Assembly (NCBI GenBank): GCA_040877875.1
Contig: JBBDNC010000148.1
Location: 8,116-72,115, forward strand
DNA: 64,000 bases
Direction: 5' to 3'
Source of the DNA: JBBDNC01 sp040877875
Lineage (GTDB): Bacteria > Bacteroidota > Rhodothermia > Balneolales > Balneolaceae
Shown here: piece after piece, positions 17,288 to 25,963 of the stretch
How the letters are laid out: the number at the start of each line of letters is the position of its first letter
How positions within the stretch are numbered: position 1 is the first letter of the stretch
Notes under the pieces: generated by a model
Told to the model about the DNA's origin: nothing
The model's input: only the letters and a program-made list of their open reading frames with translations
Database searches by the model: none
Made by a program: the position numbers and the translations under genes

Positions 17288-18292
17288 ATGATGACTCAAC
17301 AGACTCAAACCATACTATCCGGAATCACCCCGTCGGGGAAGCTGCACCTGGGCAATTATTTTGGTGCGATTCACCAGCATATCAGGATGCAGGAGGAGGG
17401 GGATTCCTTTTACTTTATTGCTAACTATCACTCCCTGACAGCCATCAATGACGGAGATGAAATCCGCGAAAATTCAATTGATATCGCACTTGATTATCTT
17501 GCATTGGGCCTGGATCCGGACAAGTGTACGTTTTTCCTCCAATCGGATGTCCCCCAGGTGACGGAGCTATCCTGGATTCTTGGAACGTTTTGCCCGGTAA
17601 GCCTGATGGAGAAAGGGGTTGCCTATAAGGATAAAGTAGCCCAGGGCCTGAATCCCAACATCGGCCTGTTTACCTATCCGATACTCCAGGCTGCAGATAT
17701 TCTGATTTATCATTCCGACCTGGTCCCGGTGGGAAAGGACCAAAAACAGAACATCGAAATTTGCAGGGATCTTGCTGCCAAATTCAATTATAACTACCAT
17801 GGCGAATACCTGAAAATTCCAGAAGAATACATTGTGGAAGCTGTAGCAGTAGTTCCCGGAATAGACGGACGTAAAATGAGTAAATCTTATCAGAACACGA
17901 TTGGTATCTTTGATGAAGGCAAGACCCTGAAGAAGAAGGTGATGTCAATTGAAACCGACTCGACTCCACTGGAGGCCCCGAAAGACCCTGACAAATGTCA
18001 TGTATTTGCCCTGATCAGATTGTTTGCGGATAACGAAAAACAAAAGGAAATTGCACAGAAATACCGCGCCGGCGGGTATGGATACGGACACGCTAAAAAA
18101 GAACTTCTCGGTTTTATATCAAGCTATTTTGAAGAAGCCAGGGAGAAACGAAGCAAGCTGGCGGAAGATCCGGACTATGTTTATGATGTTCTTCGAGAAG
18201 GAGGCAGAAAAGCTCGTCAACGGGCGGAATCGGTCATGGAACCGATACGTGAGGTGACCGGAATTCTTAGAAATTTTAAATTTTCCATTTAG
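17288..18292 (+). CDS. trpS: Tryptophanyl-tRNA synthetase
   Basis: Charges tRNA-Trp with tryptophan. The 334-residue class I synthetase has the HIGH-type motif HLGN at residues 20-23 (SGKLHLGNYFG), the Trp-binding region with DVPQVTELSW, VPVGKDQKQ, and KMSKS at 196-200. Length matches the bacterial enzyme. Its place between trpE and trpG is unusual: it puts the synthetase, which sets the level of charged tRNA-Trp, under the same attenuator that reads that level. Start ATG at 17288; an ATG one codon later is equally possible. trpG starts 14 bases downstream. Confidence 0.95.
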   Translation: MMTQQTQTILSGITPSGKLHLGNYFGAIHQHIRMQEEGDSFYFIANYHSLTAINDGDEIRENSIDIALDYLALGLDPDKCTFFLQSDVPQVTELSWILGTFCPVSLMEKGVAYKDKVAQGLNPNIGLFTYPILQAADILIYHSDLVPVGKDQKQNIEICRDLAAKFNYNYHGEYLKIPEEYIVEAVAVVPGIDGRKMSKSYQNTIGIFDEGKTLKKKVMSIETDSTPLEAPKDPDKCHVFALIRLFADNEKQKEIAQKYRAGGYGYGHAKKELLGFISSYFEEAREKRSKLAEDPDYVYDVLREGGRKARQRAESVMEPIREVTGILRNFKFSI

Positions 18293-18306
18293 AAAAAAGC
18301 GGTCCT

Positions 18307-18909
18307 ATGATTCTTATTATCGATAATTACGACTCATTTACCTATAACCTGGTACATCTGATTGCGACGGATGAAACCGACTATAAGGTAATTCGAAATG
18401 ACGATTTAACCGTGAGTCAGATTGCCGGTTTAAAACCGAAAAAAATTCTGATTTCCCCCGGCCCCGGCCGACCCGAAGATGCCGGGGTTACGGAATCGGT
18501 GATCCGTGAGCTGGGGAGCAAAATACCGATTCTTGGAGTGTGTTTGGGCCATCAGGCGATCGGTCATGTGTATGGAGCGGAGGTCATCCATGCTCCAACC
18601 TTGATGCATGGTAAAACTTCACAAATATTTCATGACGGCTTTTCAGTCTTTAAAGATGTGAAAAACGGTTTTATTGCAACCCGTTATCACTCTCTTGCCT
18701 TGCAACCCGATTCGATTCCGGATGAATTGGTGATCACCGCCCGTACTGAAGAGGGGGTGATCATGGGATTGCGCCATCGTGAATTTCCGGTTGAAGGAAT
18801 CCAGTTTCATCCCGAGAGTATCCTTACGACCGAAGGGCCAAAAATTATCCGAAACTGGCTAACAGCTAAAAACTCAAGCCGGCGAGAGCCGAAAAGTGCT
18901 GTTAGCTGA
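18307..18909 (+). CDS. trpG: Anthranilate synthase component II (glutamine amidotransferase)
   Basis: Releases ammonia from glutamine for TrpE. The 200-residue class I amidotransferase has IIDNYDSFTYNL at its start, an oxyanion-strand SPGPGRPEDAG, the nucleophile Cys79 in LGVCLGHQAIG, and the catalytic His-Glu pair in IQFHPES. Such subunits are often shared with PabB for folate synthesis; here the trp context is clear, and dual use cannot be excluded. The 3' end of the gene folds into an inverted-repeat structure, and a 113-base gap separates it from trpD, the largest gap inside the operon. Confidence 0.93.
   Translation: MILIIDNYDSFTYNLVHLIATDETDYKVIRNDDLTVSQIAGLKPKKILISPGPGRPEDAGVTESVIRELGSKIPILGVCLGHQAIGHVYGAEVIHAPTLMHGKTSQIFHDGFSVFKDVKNGFIATRYHSLALQPDSIPDELVITARTEEGVIMGLRHREFPVEGIQFHPESILTTEGPKIIRNWLTAKNSSRREPKSAVS
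18858..18906 (+). repeat. Inverted repeat overlapping the trpG 3' end
   Basis: GCTAACAGC (18858-18866) and GCTGTTAGC (18898-18906) are a perfect 9-bp inverted repeat ending just before the trpG stop codon. Inside the loop, CGGC-GAGA-GCCG (18880-18891) forms a small stem with a GNRA-type tetraloop. A T-run occurs only about 18 bases later (18925-18933), too far for a standard terminator. It may be an RNA stability or processing element between trpG and trpD. Confidence 0.4.
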
Positions 18910-19022
18910 GGAGAAGGGCGGACTGTTTTTTTTAAACCAGACCGTATTCGGGGATTCAATATAAACTGAATTGCGAAAGCAGCCTATTTAAATAAACATT
19001 TATAAAAATCATATAATGATCT

Positions 19023-20054
19023 ATGCTACAACAATTTAAAGATATCCTCGAAATTCTTTCTGAAGGAAGGGATCTCAGCAATGAGGAGGCTCATTTTGCT
19101 TTGGATAAAATCGTTTGCGGAGAAGTCTCAAATGAAGAGGCGGCTGCATTTCTTTTTGGAATGAGGCAAAAGGGGGAAACACCCGGGGAACTTACAGAGT
19201 TTGTAAAAGTAATGCGGAAGGCAGCCGTTCCTGTGAATGTGCGGACCGAAGGGGCCATCGATTTATGCGGAACCGGCGGTGATCGATCAGGCACCTTCAA
19301 CATCTCCACGGCAGCTATGTTTGTTGTAGCCGGAACCGGGATTCCGGTACTCAAACACGGTAATCGCAGTGTGTCGAGCAAATGCGGAAGCGCTGATGTC
19401 CTGGAAACTCTGGGTGTCGTCGTGGATCTGGAAAAGAAGGGGGTTGAAGATACATTTACTGAAACAGGACTGGCGTTTATGTTCGCACCAAATTTTCATC
19501 CGGCCATGAAATACATTATGCCGGCACGAAAAGCGCTGAAAATCCGAACCTTCTTTAATATCCTTGGCCCGCTGTTAAATCCCGCAAGCGTTCGACGCCA
19601 GGTGATAGGGGCTTACGATATAGGAATAGCCCGAACGATGATGAGGATCCTGCGGAACCTGGATACGAAAAAGGCTTTTACACTGAATGCCCAAGACGGA
19701 CTGGACGAAGTGAGCCTTTCTTCAAAAACCGAACTGTTTGAATTGGATGAAGCTGAAGACTTCAACTCATCTGAATTTGATCCGCGTCATTTTGGATTTG
19801 ATCTCGTGGATGTAAAGCAGTTGATGGGTGGTGATAAGGATAAGAATGCGGAAATTATCCGTTCCGTCCTCAATTCAACGTCCACCGACGCTCAACGTGA
19901 TATCGTTTTGTTGAACGCTGCTTTCGGAATACGGGTTTCCGGCAAAACGGATTCCATGAAAGAGGCAATCTCCCTGGCCAGGGAATCCATTGAAAGCGGG
20001 GCAGCCAGGAATAAACTTCATCGTTTTGCAGAAGCTACACAGGATATGAAATAG
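19023..20054 (+). CDS. trpD: Anthranilate phosphoribosyltransferase
   Basis: Transfers phosphoribose from PRPP to anthranilate. The 343-residue protein carries the PRPP-binding motif CGTGGDRSGTFNIST, KHGNRSVSSKCGSADVLE for anthranilate and metal binding, and RTFFNILGPLLNPA, all in the expected order after the small N-terminal helical domain. Length is normal for the family. The start ATG at 19023 is preceded by TATAAT at 19012-19017, a possible but unsupported internal promoter element. trpC starts nine bases after its stop. Confidence 0.95.
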   Translation: MLQQFKDILEILSEGRDLSNEEAHFALDKIVCGEVSNEEAAAFLFGMRQKGETPGELTEFVKVMRKAAVPVNVRTEGAIDLCGTGGDRSGTFNISTAAMFVVAGTGIPVLKHGNRSVSSKCGSADVLETLGVVVDLEKKGVEDTFTETGLAFMFAPNFHPAMKYIMPARKALKIRTFFNILGPLLNPASVRRQVIGAYDIGIARTMMRILRNLDTKKAFTLNAQDGLDEVSLSSKTELFELDEAEDFNSSEFDPRHFGFDLVDVKQLMGGDKDKNAEIIRSVLNSTSTDAQRDIVLLNAAFGIRVSGKTDSMKEAISLARESIESGAARNKLHRFAEATQDMK

Positions 20055-20063
20055 CGTGGTATC

Positions 20064-20906
20064 ATGGCTTCGATATTAACCCGAATTATAGAGCAGACCG
20101 AAGATGACCTGCGGAAACAGAAGCAGAAGGTGAGCTTCAGTGATCTGCATTCGTTTGAATTGTATGAAAAGCCCCGATTGGATTTTGCCAGAGCCCTAAG
20201 GAGAGTGAAGGAGTATGGAAAGGGTTCTGAAATTTCCGTTATTGCGGAAATCAAAAAAGCTTCTCCTTCAAAAGGAGTCATCCGTGCCCCCTTTGATCCA
20301 CTTGAAATTGCGGAGGAATATGTGAAAGGAGGAGCCTCTGCAATTTCGGTATTGACCGATAAACCTTTTTTCCAGGGGGATCTGGAATACTTGAAAATAA
20401 TATCAAATGAATTTGATATTCCATTGTTACGCAAAGATTTTATTATTGACCCATACCAAATCAAAGAGGCAAGAGCCTGGGGCGCTGATGCGGTCTTGCT
20501 GATTGCAACCGTGACTTCCGGATCACAATTGAATGAACTGCTGGATGCTGCGAATGAGTTGGGTTTGCAGGCACTTGTGGAATGTTACAGTGATAAGGAT
20601 GTTGAGAAGCTGGATTGGGATAAAGTTAAAATACTTGGTGTCAATAACCGGGACCTGAATACTTTTGAAGTCGACCTGCACAGGGGAATCAAGTTGTTAA
20701 ATGAATCGCCCGGACAGACGGTACGTGTTTCGGAAAGCGGACTTGCATCTGCAGAAGATCTTATGATTTTGTGGAAACACGGGATCGATGCTGCGCTGAT
20801 TGGTGAATATTTCATGCGTCAGCCCTCTCCCGGGTTGGCTTTGCGACAAATGCTTGACCGGTTGAATCAACTTGTGAATGAAATGAATCGTCAGGAAAGC
20901 ACTTAA
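20064..20906 (+). CDS. trpC: Indole-3-glycerol-phosphate synthase
   Basis: Closes the indole ring from CdRP with loss of CO2 and water. The 280-residue TIM barrel shows VIAEIKKASPSKG with the catalytic lysine, LRKDFIIDPYQI with the second catalytic lysine, LVECYSDKD, VNNRDLNTF and SESGLAS. It is not fused to TrpF; that function is encoded separately by the next gene four bases downstream. Length is slightly above the usual ~260 because of a small insertion in the N-terminal region around residues 40-55. Confidence 0.95.
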   Translation: MASILTRIIEQTEDDLRKQKQKVSFSDLHSFELYEKPRLDFARALRRVKEYGKGSEISVIAEIKKASPSKGVIRAPFDPLEIAEEYVKGGASAISVLTDKPFFQGDLEYLKIISNEFDIPLLRKDFIIDPYQIKEARAWGADAVLLIATVTSGSQLNELLDAANELGLQALVECYSDKDVEKLDWDKVKILGVNNRDLNTFEVDLHRGIKLLNESPGQTVRVSESGLASAEDLMILWKHGIDAALIGEYFMRQPSPGLALRQMLDRLNQLVNEMNRQEST

Positions 20907-20910
20907 ACGG

Positions 20911-21570
20911 ATGACAACAGACTTCGATCAACGAACACGTGTCAAAATTTGCGGATTGACCAACCTGGAGGATGCACGTTTTGCTTCCGGAGCACTGGCC
21001 GATTTCCTTGGTTTCATATTTTATGAAAACAGCCCGAGGTACGTAGATCCTCCAAAGGCCGGGGCGATTATTAACTGGATCGAAGGACCCCGTACGGTTG
21101 GGGTTTTTGTGAATCAGCCTCTCGATGACGTGAATATGATTGCCAGGGAGACAGGTATCGACTTGATTCAGCTTCACGGGAATGAATCACCAGATTACTG
21201 TCGGTTGATTGAAAAGCCCATTATTAAGGCTTTTCATGTGGATGCCGACAGGAGCCCGGAAGAACTCAATGAACAGATTGAGGCCTACGTGGACCGGGTA
21301 GAGTATCTTTTATTTGACACCCGGTCAAAATCCAAATGGGGAGGAACCGGACAGACTTTCGAATGGGACCTGCTGAAGGAGGTTGTGGCCGATATTCCAA
21401 TCTTTTTATCCGGCGGATTGAAAAGAGCAAATGTTTTGGAGGCTTGTGAAAGAGTCAAGCCGTTTGCAGTGGATTTGTCCAGTGGCCTGGAAAAAGCTCC
21501 CGGATTAAAGGATTTTGATAAATTAGAGGCTTTTTTCGATGAAATGAGAAAAGGAAGAAGTGAATTATAA
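20911..21570 (+). CDS. trpF: Phosphoribosylanthranilate isomerase
   Basis: Converts PRA to CdRP in the third step of tryptophan synthesis. The 219-residue TIM barrel starts with RVKICGLTN, carrying the catalytic cysteine, and has VGVFVNQP, IQLHGNE, LFDTRSKSKWGGTGQTFEW with the catalytic aspartate and phosphate-binding glycines, and FLSGGLKRANV. Length is typical. It lies four bases after trpC and nine before trpB, so the genes for steps three to five are nearly contiguous. Confidence 0.94.
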   Translation: MTTDFDQRTRVKICGLTNLEDARFASGALADFLGFIFYENSPRYVDPPKAGAIINWIEGPRTVGVFVNQPLDDVNMIARETGIDLIQLHGNESPDYCRLIEKPIIKAFHVDADRSPEELNEQIEAYVDRVEYLLFDTRSKSKWGGTGQTFEWDLLKEVVADIPIFLSGGLKRANVLEACERVKPFAVDLSSGLEKAPGLKDFDKLEAFFDEMRKGRSEL

Positions 21571-21579
21571 TATACAATT

Positions 21580-22764
21580 ATGAAATACAAAGCGCCGACC
21601 CAAACCGGATATTATGGAAAATTCGGGGGAAAATTTGTTCCCGAGATTCTGATCCCTGCTATTGAGGAACTGGAAGAAGCCTATCTCGAGGCAAAAGAGG
21701 ATCCGGGATTTCAGAACGAATACCGTAATCTTTTAAATGAATATGTGGGCCGCCCGACGAAACTCACTTATACCGACCGCCTGACTGATTATTACGGCAG
21801 GGCCCGGATCTACCTGAAGCGTGAAGATCTATGTCATACCGGAGCCCACAAGATCAACAATGCGATCGGTCAGATCCTGCTGGCGCGGCGTATGGGGAAA
21901 ACCCGGATTATTGCAGAAACCGGAGCAGGCCAGCACGGAGTAGCCACAGCAACCGCCTGTGCAAAATTTGGCATGGAATGCATTGTCTACATGGGGGTCG
22001 AGGATATGGAGCGCCAGCAACTGAATGTAGACCGCATGAAATTGCTGGGTACGGAGGTCCGGCCAGTGGATAGCGGTTCCCGGACGTTAAAGGATGCAAC
22101 GAACGAAGCCATACGCGATTGGGTAACGAATGTGGAGGATACTTTCTATATTATCGGTTCGGTGGTGGGCCCTCACCCATATCCAATGATGGTTCGGGAT
22201 TTTCAAAAAATTATCGGGAATGAAACCCGTGATCAGTTAAAACATGCAGAGGGGAGGGGGCCGGATTATTTGCTCGCTTGTGTGGGAGGTGGATCGAATG
22301 CGATTGGACTGTTTTATCCCTTTTTGGAAAATGAGAATGTTAAAATGATTGCCATTGAAGCCGCAGGTTTGGGAGCCGAGACAGACCAGACAGCCGCAAC
22401 CCTGACCAAGGGCTCCTACGGGGTTCTTCACGGCTCGCTAAGTTATCTTCTGCAAAATGATGAGGGACAGGTACTCCTGGCCCATTCTATCAGTGCAGGG
22501 CTGGATTATCCTGGAATCGGCCCTGAACACGCTTATTTGCATGACCTTAAACGGGTCCATTACCACAGTGCAACGGATAGGGAGGCTATGGAAGCCGTAA
22601 AACTTTTGTCTGAACAGGAAGGAATTATTCCAGCGATCGAGACGGCTCATGCACTGTCATATCTTGAACGGTTGATGCCCCAGACACAACCTGATGAATT
22701 GGTCGTCGTGAATTGCTCCGGGCGGGGAGACAAAGACATGAAAACCATATCAAACTATTTATAA
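21580..22764 (+). CDS. trpB: Tryptophan synthase beta chain
   Basis: Condenses indole and serine to tryptophan using PLP. The 394-residue protein is of the TrpB1 type: YYGKFGGKFVPE at the start, the PLP lysine Lys91 in HTGAHKINNA, AETGAGQHGVATA, the phosphate-binding loop CVGGGSNAIGLF, and HALSYLE near the end. It overlaps trpA by one base (TAATG), favouring translational coupling and the 1:1 alpha-beta stoichiometry. Confidence 0.96.
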   Translation: MKYKAPTQTGYYGKFGGKFVPEILIPAIEELEEAYLEAKEDPGFQNEYRNLLNEYVGRPTKLTYTDRLTDYYGRARIYLKREDLCHTGAHKINNAIGQILLARRMGKTRIIAETGAGQHGVATATACAKFGMECIVYMGVEDMERQQLNVDRMKLLGTEVRPVDSGSRTLKDATNEAIRDWVTNVEDTFYIIGSVVGPHPYPMMVRDFQKIIGNETRDQLKHAEGRGPDYLLACVGGGSNAIGLFYPFLENENVKMIAIEAAGLGAETDQTAATLTKGSYGVLHGSLSYLLQNDEGQVLLAHSISAGLDYPGIGPEHAYLHDLKRVHYHSATDREAMEAVKLLSEQEGIIPAIETAHALSYLERLMPQTQPDELVVVNCSGRGDKDMKTISNYL

Positions 22765-23612
22765 TGAGTGAATTGAATACAAATAACCGGCTGATTAAAT
22801 TTTTTGAACTTCGCAGGGAGAAAAACAAAAATACACATGAGTCGGACGGTGATAAAGTGATGTCTCTCTTCATTACAGCCGGTTATCCGGACCTGGAAAG
22901 TACGGCCGACCTGGTTCTCGGGCTCGAAAAAAACGGTGCCGATATTATCGAACTGGGAATGCCGTTCAGTGATCCGTTGGCCGACGGACCCACCATCCAG
23001 TTTGCCAGCAATGAAGCCATCCGAAACGGTATTACAATGGAAGGTATTCTTTCAATGGTCAGGGAAGTCCGAAAATCGTCTGATATCCCAATCCTTTTGA
23101 TGGGGTATATCAATCCGATTTTAAAATTTGGTGTCGAATCTTTTTGCAAAAAAGCCTCTGATGCAGGTGCGGACGGACTCATAATTCCTGATGTGACGCT
23201 TGAGGAGTCAGCCCTCATAACTGAACCGGCCTCCGCTAACAATCTGTCACTTGTTTACCTGGTTGCTCCGAATACCAGCAGTGCAAGAATGAGGAAAATC
23301 GATGACGTATCCAATGGTTTTGTCTATTGTGTGTCGGTAACGGGGGTGACCGGTGCCCGGGAGGGAAGTGAAATTGCACAATCTGTTCAACGATTTATAG
23401 ACCGGGTAAATGAGAATGTGACAAAAAATCCTAAACTGATCGGATTCGGTATCCGAAGTTATGAGGATGCCAGACGGATCTCTGAATTCGCAGATGGATT
23501 TATTGTAGGCAGTGCATTGATTGATGAGATCAGAAAAAACTATCCACAAAACGGGTGGAAGGAGGAGGTTTACAAATTTGTTAAACACCTTAAATTTGGG
23601 AATATTAAATGA
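22764..23612 (+). CDS. trpA: Tryptophan synthase alpha chain
   Basis: Cleaves indole-3-glycerol phosphate to indole, which is channelled to TrpB. From ATG 22764 the protein has 282 residues; an upstream in-frame start inside trpB is not credible. The barrel shows LFITAGYPD, the catalytic Glu in IIELGMPFSDPLADG with the catalytic Asp later in DGLIIPDV, VYCVSVTGVTGAR, and GFGIRS for phosphate binding. An extended N-terminal helix (about 1-35) is slightly longer than usual. It ends the trp genes proper, but no terminator follows in the 37 bases before the DUF4837 gene. Confidence 0.95.
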   Translation: MSELNTNNRLIKFFELRREKNKNTHESDGDKVMSLFITAGYPDLESTADLVLGLEKNGADIIELGMPFSDPLADGPTIQFASNEAIRNGITMEGILSMVREVRKSSDIPILLMGYINPILKFGVESFCKKASDAGADGLIIPDVTLEESALITEPASANNLSLVYLVAPNTSSARMRKIDDVSNGFVYCVSVTGVTGAREGSEIAQSVQRFIDRVNENVTKNPKLIGFGIRSYEDARRISEFADGFIVGSALIDEIRKNYPQNGWKEEVYKFVKHLKFGNIK

Positions 23613-23649
23613 ATATCTACCCGGGTTGTAACCCCAGCACCTAAAAACT

Positions 23650-24774
23650 ATGAAAAACATGCTTCGAAATTTATGTCTGTTGTTGATAACGACAGCTTTT
23701 CTAACTACAGTAGCCTGTGAAGGGGATTATCGGCAGAGAGCTATTGGAGAGAACAGTGATATCATTGTTGTGATGGACTCCACATGGCAAGACAGTGAGA
23801 CAGCCTTTGCACTGAAAGAAACTTTCGGAAGAACTATCGAAACCTTGCCGAATCGACGGGAATCCCTGTACAATCTCAGATTTCGTGATTTCAGGACCAA
23901 TGAAGAACTTGAACAACTCAGGAAATTTAATAACCTTATATTTGCTGCACCCATTGATCAGGAGAGCAATTCCGGGGCTTTTATCAGGGCGATACTCAGC
24001 GATGAAGTGGAAAATAGAGTAAGGGCTGGCGATCATTTTGCGTTTCCGCTGGACGATCAATGGTATCGGGATCAATGGTCGCTCGTATTGACGTCAACCA
24101 GTGATTCTCTGCTCGCTGCTAAAATCCTGAATTCTGAAGAACGGCTGGTACAAAGTGCCCTGGATAAGGAACTTGACAGATGGGAGAGGACTGTATATCG
24201 AAGGGCGGAACAGACCCAACTGTCTGACTCACTTTGGGCTGATTACGGATGGAAAGTTCGAATCCAACACGATTATATCCAGACGGTTGACTCCTCAAAT
24301 GTCGTAGTGTTCCGACGGTACCTGCCAGACAATAACCGGTGGATGTGGGCATGGTGGAAGGATAACGTGCAAAGCCCGGACTTTATCGATCCGGACTGGA
24401 TCAATGCAACAAGAGATTCCGTTATGGAGATTTTTGTTCGTGGCGAACGGGAAAAATCTTATGTGACGACAGAGTATCGGCGGCCGGTTCTGACCGATCA
24501 AATAGACAGGGACGACCGGCTGATGGCATGGGAAACATTGGGTACCTGGCGTATGATAGCAGATTTTATGGGAGGGCCTTTTGTTAATTTTACCTATTAT
24601 GACCCGGCAACCCACCGATTGTTTATGGTTGAATATCAACAATTTGCACCCAGCGTCTCAAAAAGGAGGTTCGTACAACAATTCCGTGCAATGGGGCGAA
24701 CTTTTCAGTCGGATTCAACTTTCGTGCCGGACAATTACCCGGATGACTATTCGAAAAGCATAGTTCAACAATAA
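23650..24774 (+). CDS. DUF4837 family lipoprotein
   Basis: A 374-residue protein with a lipoprotein signal: hydrophobic 8-20 and lipobox TVAC at about 20-23. The mature part begins with GENSDIIVVMDSTWQDSE, the opening seen in DUF4837 proteins of Bacteroidota relatives, and continues with alternating helices and strands rich in Trp, Arg and Asp. Function is unknown for the family. It sits between trpA (37 bases) and bioF (four bases) with no terminator, which physically links the tryptophan and biotin genes. Its role in either pathway is unclear and it may be a passenger. Confidence 0.8.
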   Translation: MKNMLRNLCLLLITTAFLTTVACEGDYRQRAIGENSDIIVVMDSTWQDSETAFALKETFGRTIETLPNRRESLYNLRFRDFRTNEELEQLRKFNNLIFAAPIDQESNSGAFIRAILSDEVENRVRAGDHFAFPLDDQWYRDQWSLVLTSTSDSLLAAKILNSEERLVQSALDKELDRWERTVYRRAEQTQLSDSLWADYGWKVRIQHDYIQTVDSSNVVVFRRYLPDNNRWMWAWWKDNVQSPDFIDPDWINATRDSVMEIFVRGEREKSYVTTEYRRPVLTDQIDRDDRLMAWETLGTWRMIADFMGGPFVNFTYYDPATHRLFMVEYQQFAPSVSKRRFVQQFRAMGRTFQSDSTFVPDNYPDDYSKSIVQQ

Positions 24775-24778
24775 GTTT

Positions 24779-25963
24779 GTGTCAAACATTGATCGCCATT
24801 TAGGTTATTTGGATCCATTGAAAGTCCGGGAAGAGAAGCGACAGTTACGGACTTTGATTCCGGTAACCGTTAATCAATCAAATTCCAGGGCCATTCTGGA
24901 GATTGAGGGAAAGCCGTTTCTCAATTTCTGCAGTAACGATTATCTCGGGCTGGCCGGCCACCCTTCCATGATACAACGGTCGGTCCGTTATACCCGTAAA
25001 TACGGAACGGGATCTTCGGCTTCACGGTTGATTTCAGGTTCCCTGGATATCCACCACCGGGCAGAGGAGAAAATCGCTTCCACTTGCGGAAGAGAAGCTG
25101 CCCTATTCTTCAGTACCGGATTTCAGGCGAATGCGACTCTCCTGCCTGCCCTGACGGACAGAAATGATCTGATATTGGCAGACAAACACTGTCATAACAG
25201 CCTGATCCAGGGAGGAAGCCTCAGCCGGGCACCTTTCCGTCGTTTTCGGCATAACGATACGGCTCATCTTGAATCACTTTTAGAAAAAGCCCGGAAGAAG
25301 AATAAAGATACATCCGGCCGGACCTGGGTGGTTACCGAATCCCTTTTCAGTATGGATGGTGACTTTGCACCTCTTGAAAAGATGATCGGAATTTGTAAAA
25401 AGTACAACGCGTTGTTCTATGTAGATGATGCTCACGCTTTCGGTGTTCTCGGAGAGAAGGGTATGGGACTTGCCTGGGGAAAGCCGGAAATAGACCTTGT
25501 TGTTGGAACACTTGGAAAGGCAGCAGGTGGATTCGGTGCTTTTGTTTTGACTTCACAAACTATCTATAACTATCTTGTAAACTATTGCAGTGGATTTATT
25601 TATTCTACATCACCTCCGCCCGGAGTTATTGGCTCTGCAGAAGCAGCGATGGAACTGATTCCACAGATGGAAGATGAAAGGAATTATTTATTGAAATCTG
25701 TCTCCTATACTGTGGATGCCCTGGAGCAGGCCGGATTTAAAACCGGTGGAAGTCGGTCGCATATTATTCCTGTTATTTTGAATGATGAACGGACTGCACT
25801 TGCCTATGCAGAAGAACTTTACAAGAATCATATTTTTGTTCAGGCGGTGAGGCCCCCAACCGTTCAAAAAAGCAGGTTAAGGATTACCCTTACCTCCGCT
25901 CATACCGAAAATCATTTGAATAAACTTATAAATGCCTTAAAAGATGTCAAACATCGAAATTGA
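24779..25963 (+). CDS. bioF: 8-amino-7-oxononanoate synthase
   Basis: Condenses pimeloyl-ACP and alanine to KAPA, a PLP-dependent step of biotin synthesis. The 394-residue fold type I enzyme shows FCSNDYLGLAGHP, GTGSSASRLISG, the DDAHAFGVLGEKG motif with the PLP aspartate and histidine, and the Schiff-base lysine in VGTLGKAAGGFG (about residue 246). Start GTG at 24779, four bases after the DUF4837 stop. Close relatives (2-amino-3-ketobutyrate ligase, serine palmitoyltransferase) are disfavoured by the bioC, bioD and bioA neighbours. The 3' end overlaps the next gene by 20 bases. Confidence 0.92.
   Translation: MSNIDRHLGYLDPLKVREEKRQLRTLIPVTVNQSNSRAILEIEGKPFLNFCSNDYLGLAGHPSMIQRSVRYTRKYGTGSSASRLISGSLDIHHRAEEKIASTCGREAALFFSTGFQANATLLPALTDRNDLILADKHCHNSLIQGGSLSRAPFRRFRHNDTAHLESLLEKARKKNKDTSGRTWVVTESLFSMDGDFAPLEKMIGICKKYNALFYVDDAHAFGVLGEKGMGLAWGKPEIDLVVGTLGKAAGGFGAFVLTSQTIYNYLVNYCSGFIYSTSPPPGVIGSAEAAMELIPQMEDERNYLLKSVSYTVDALEQAGFKTGGSRSHIIPVILNDERTALAYAEELYKNHIFVQAVRPPTVQKSRLRITLTSAHTENHLNKLINALKDVKHRN

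Noticed and set aside
18907..18935. T-run after trpG as a rho-independent terminator
   Set aside because: The nearest strong stem ends about 18 bases before the T-run, and a terminator in mid-operon without an alternative fold is not supported.
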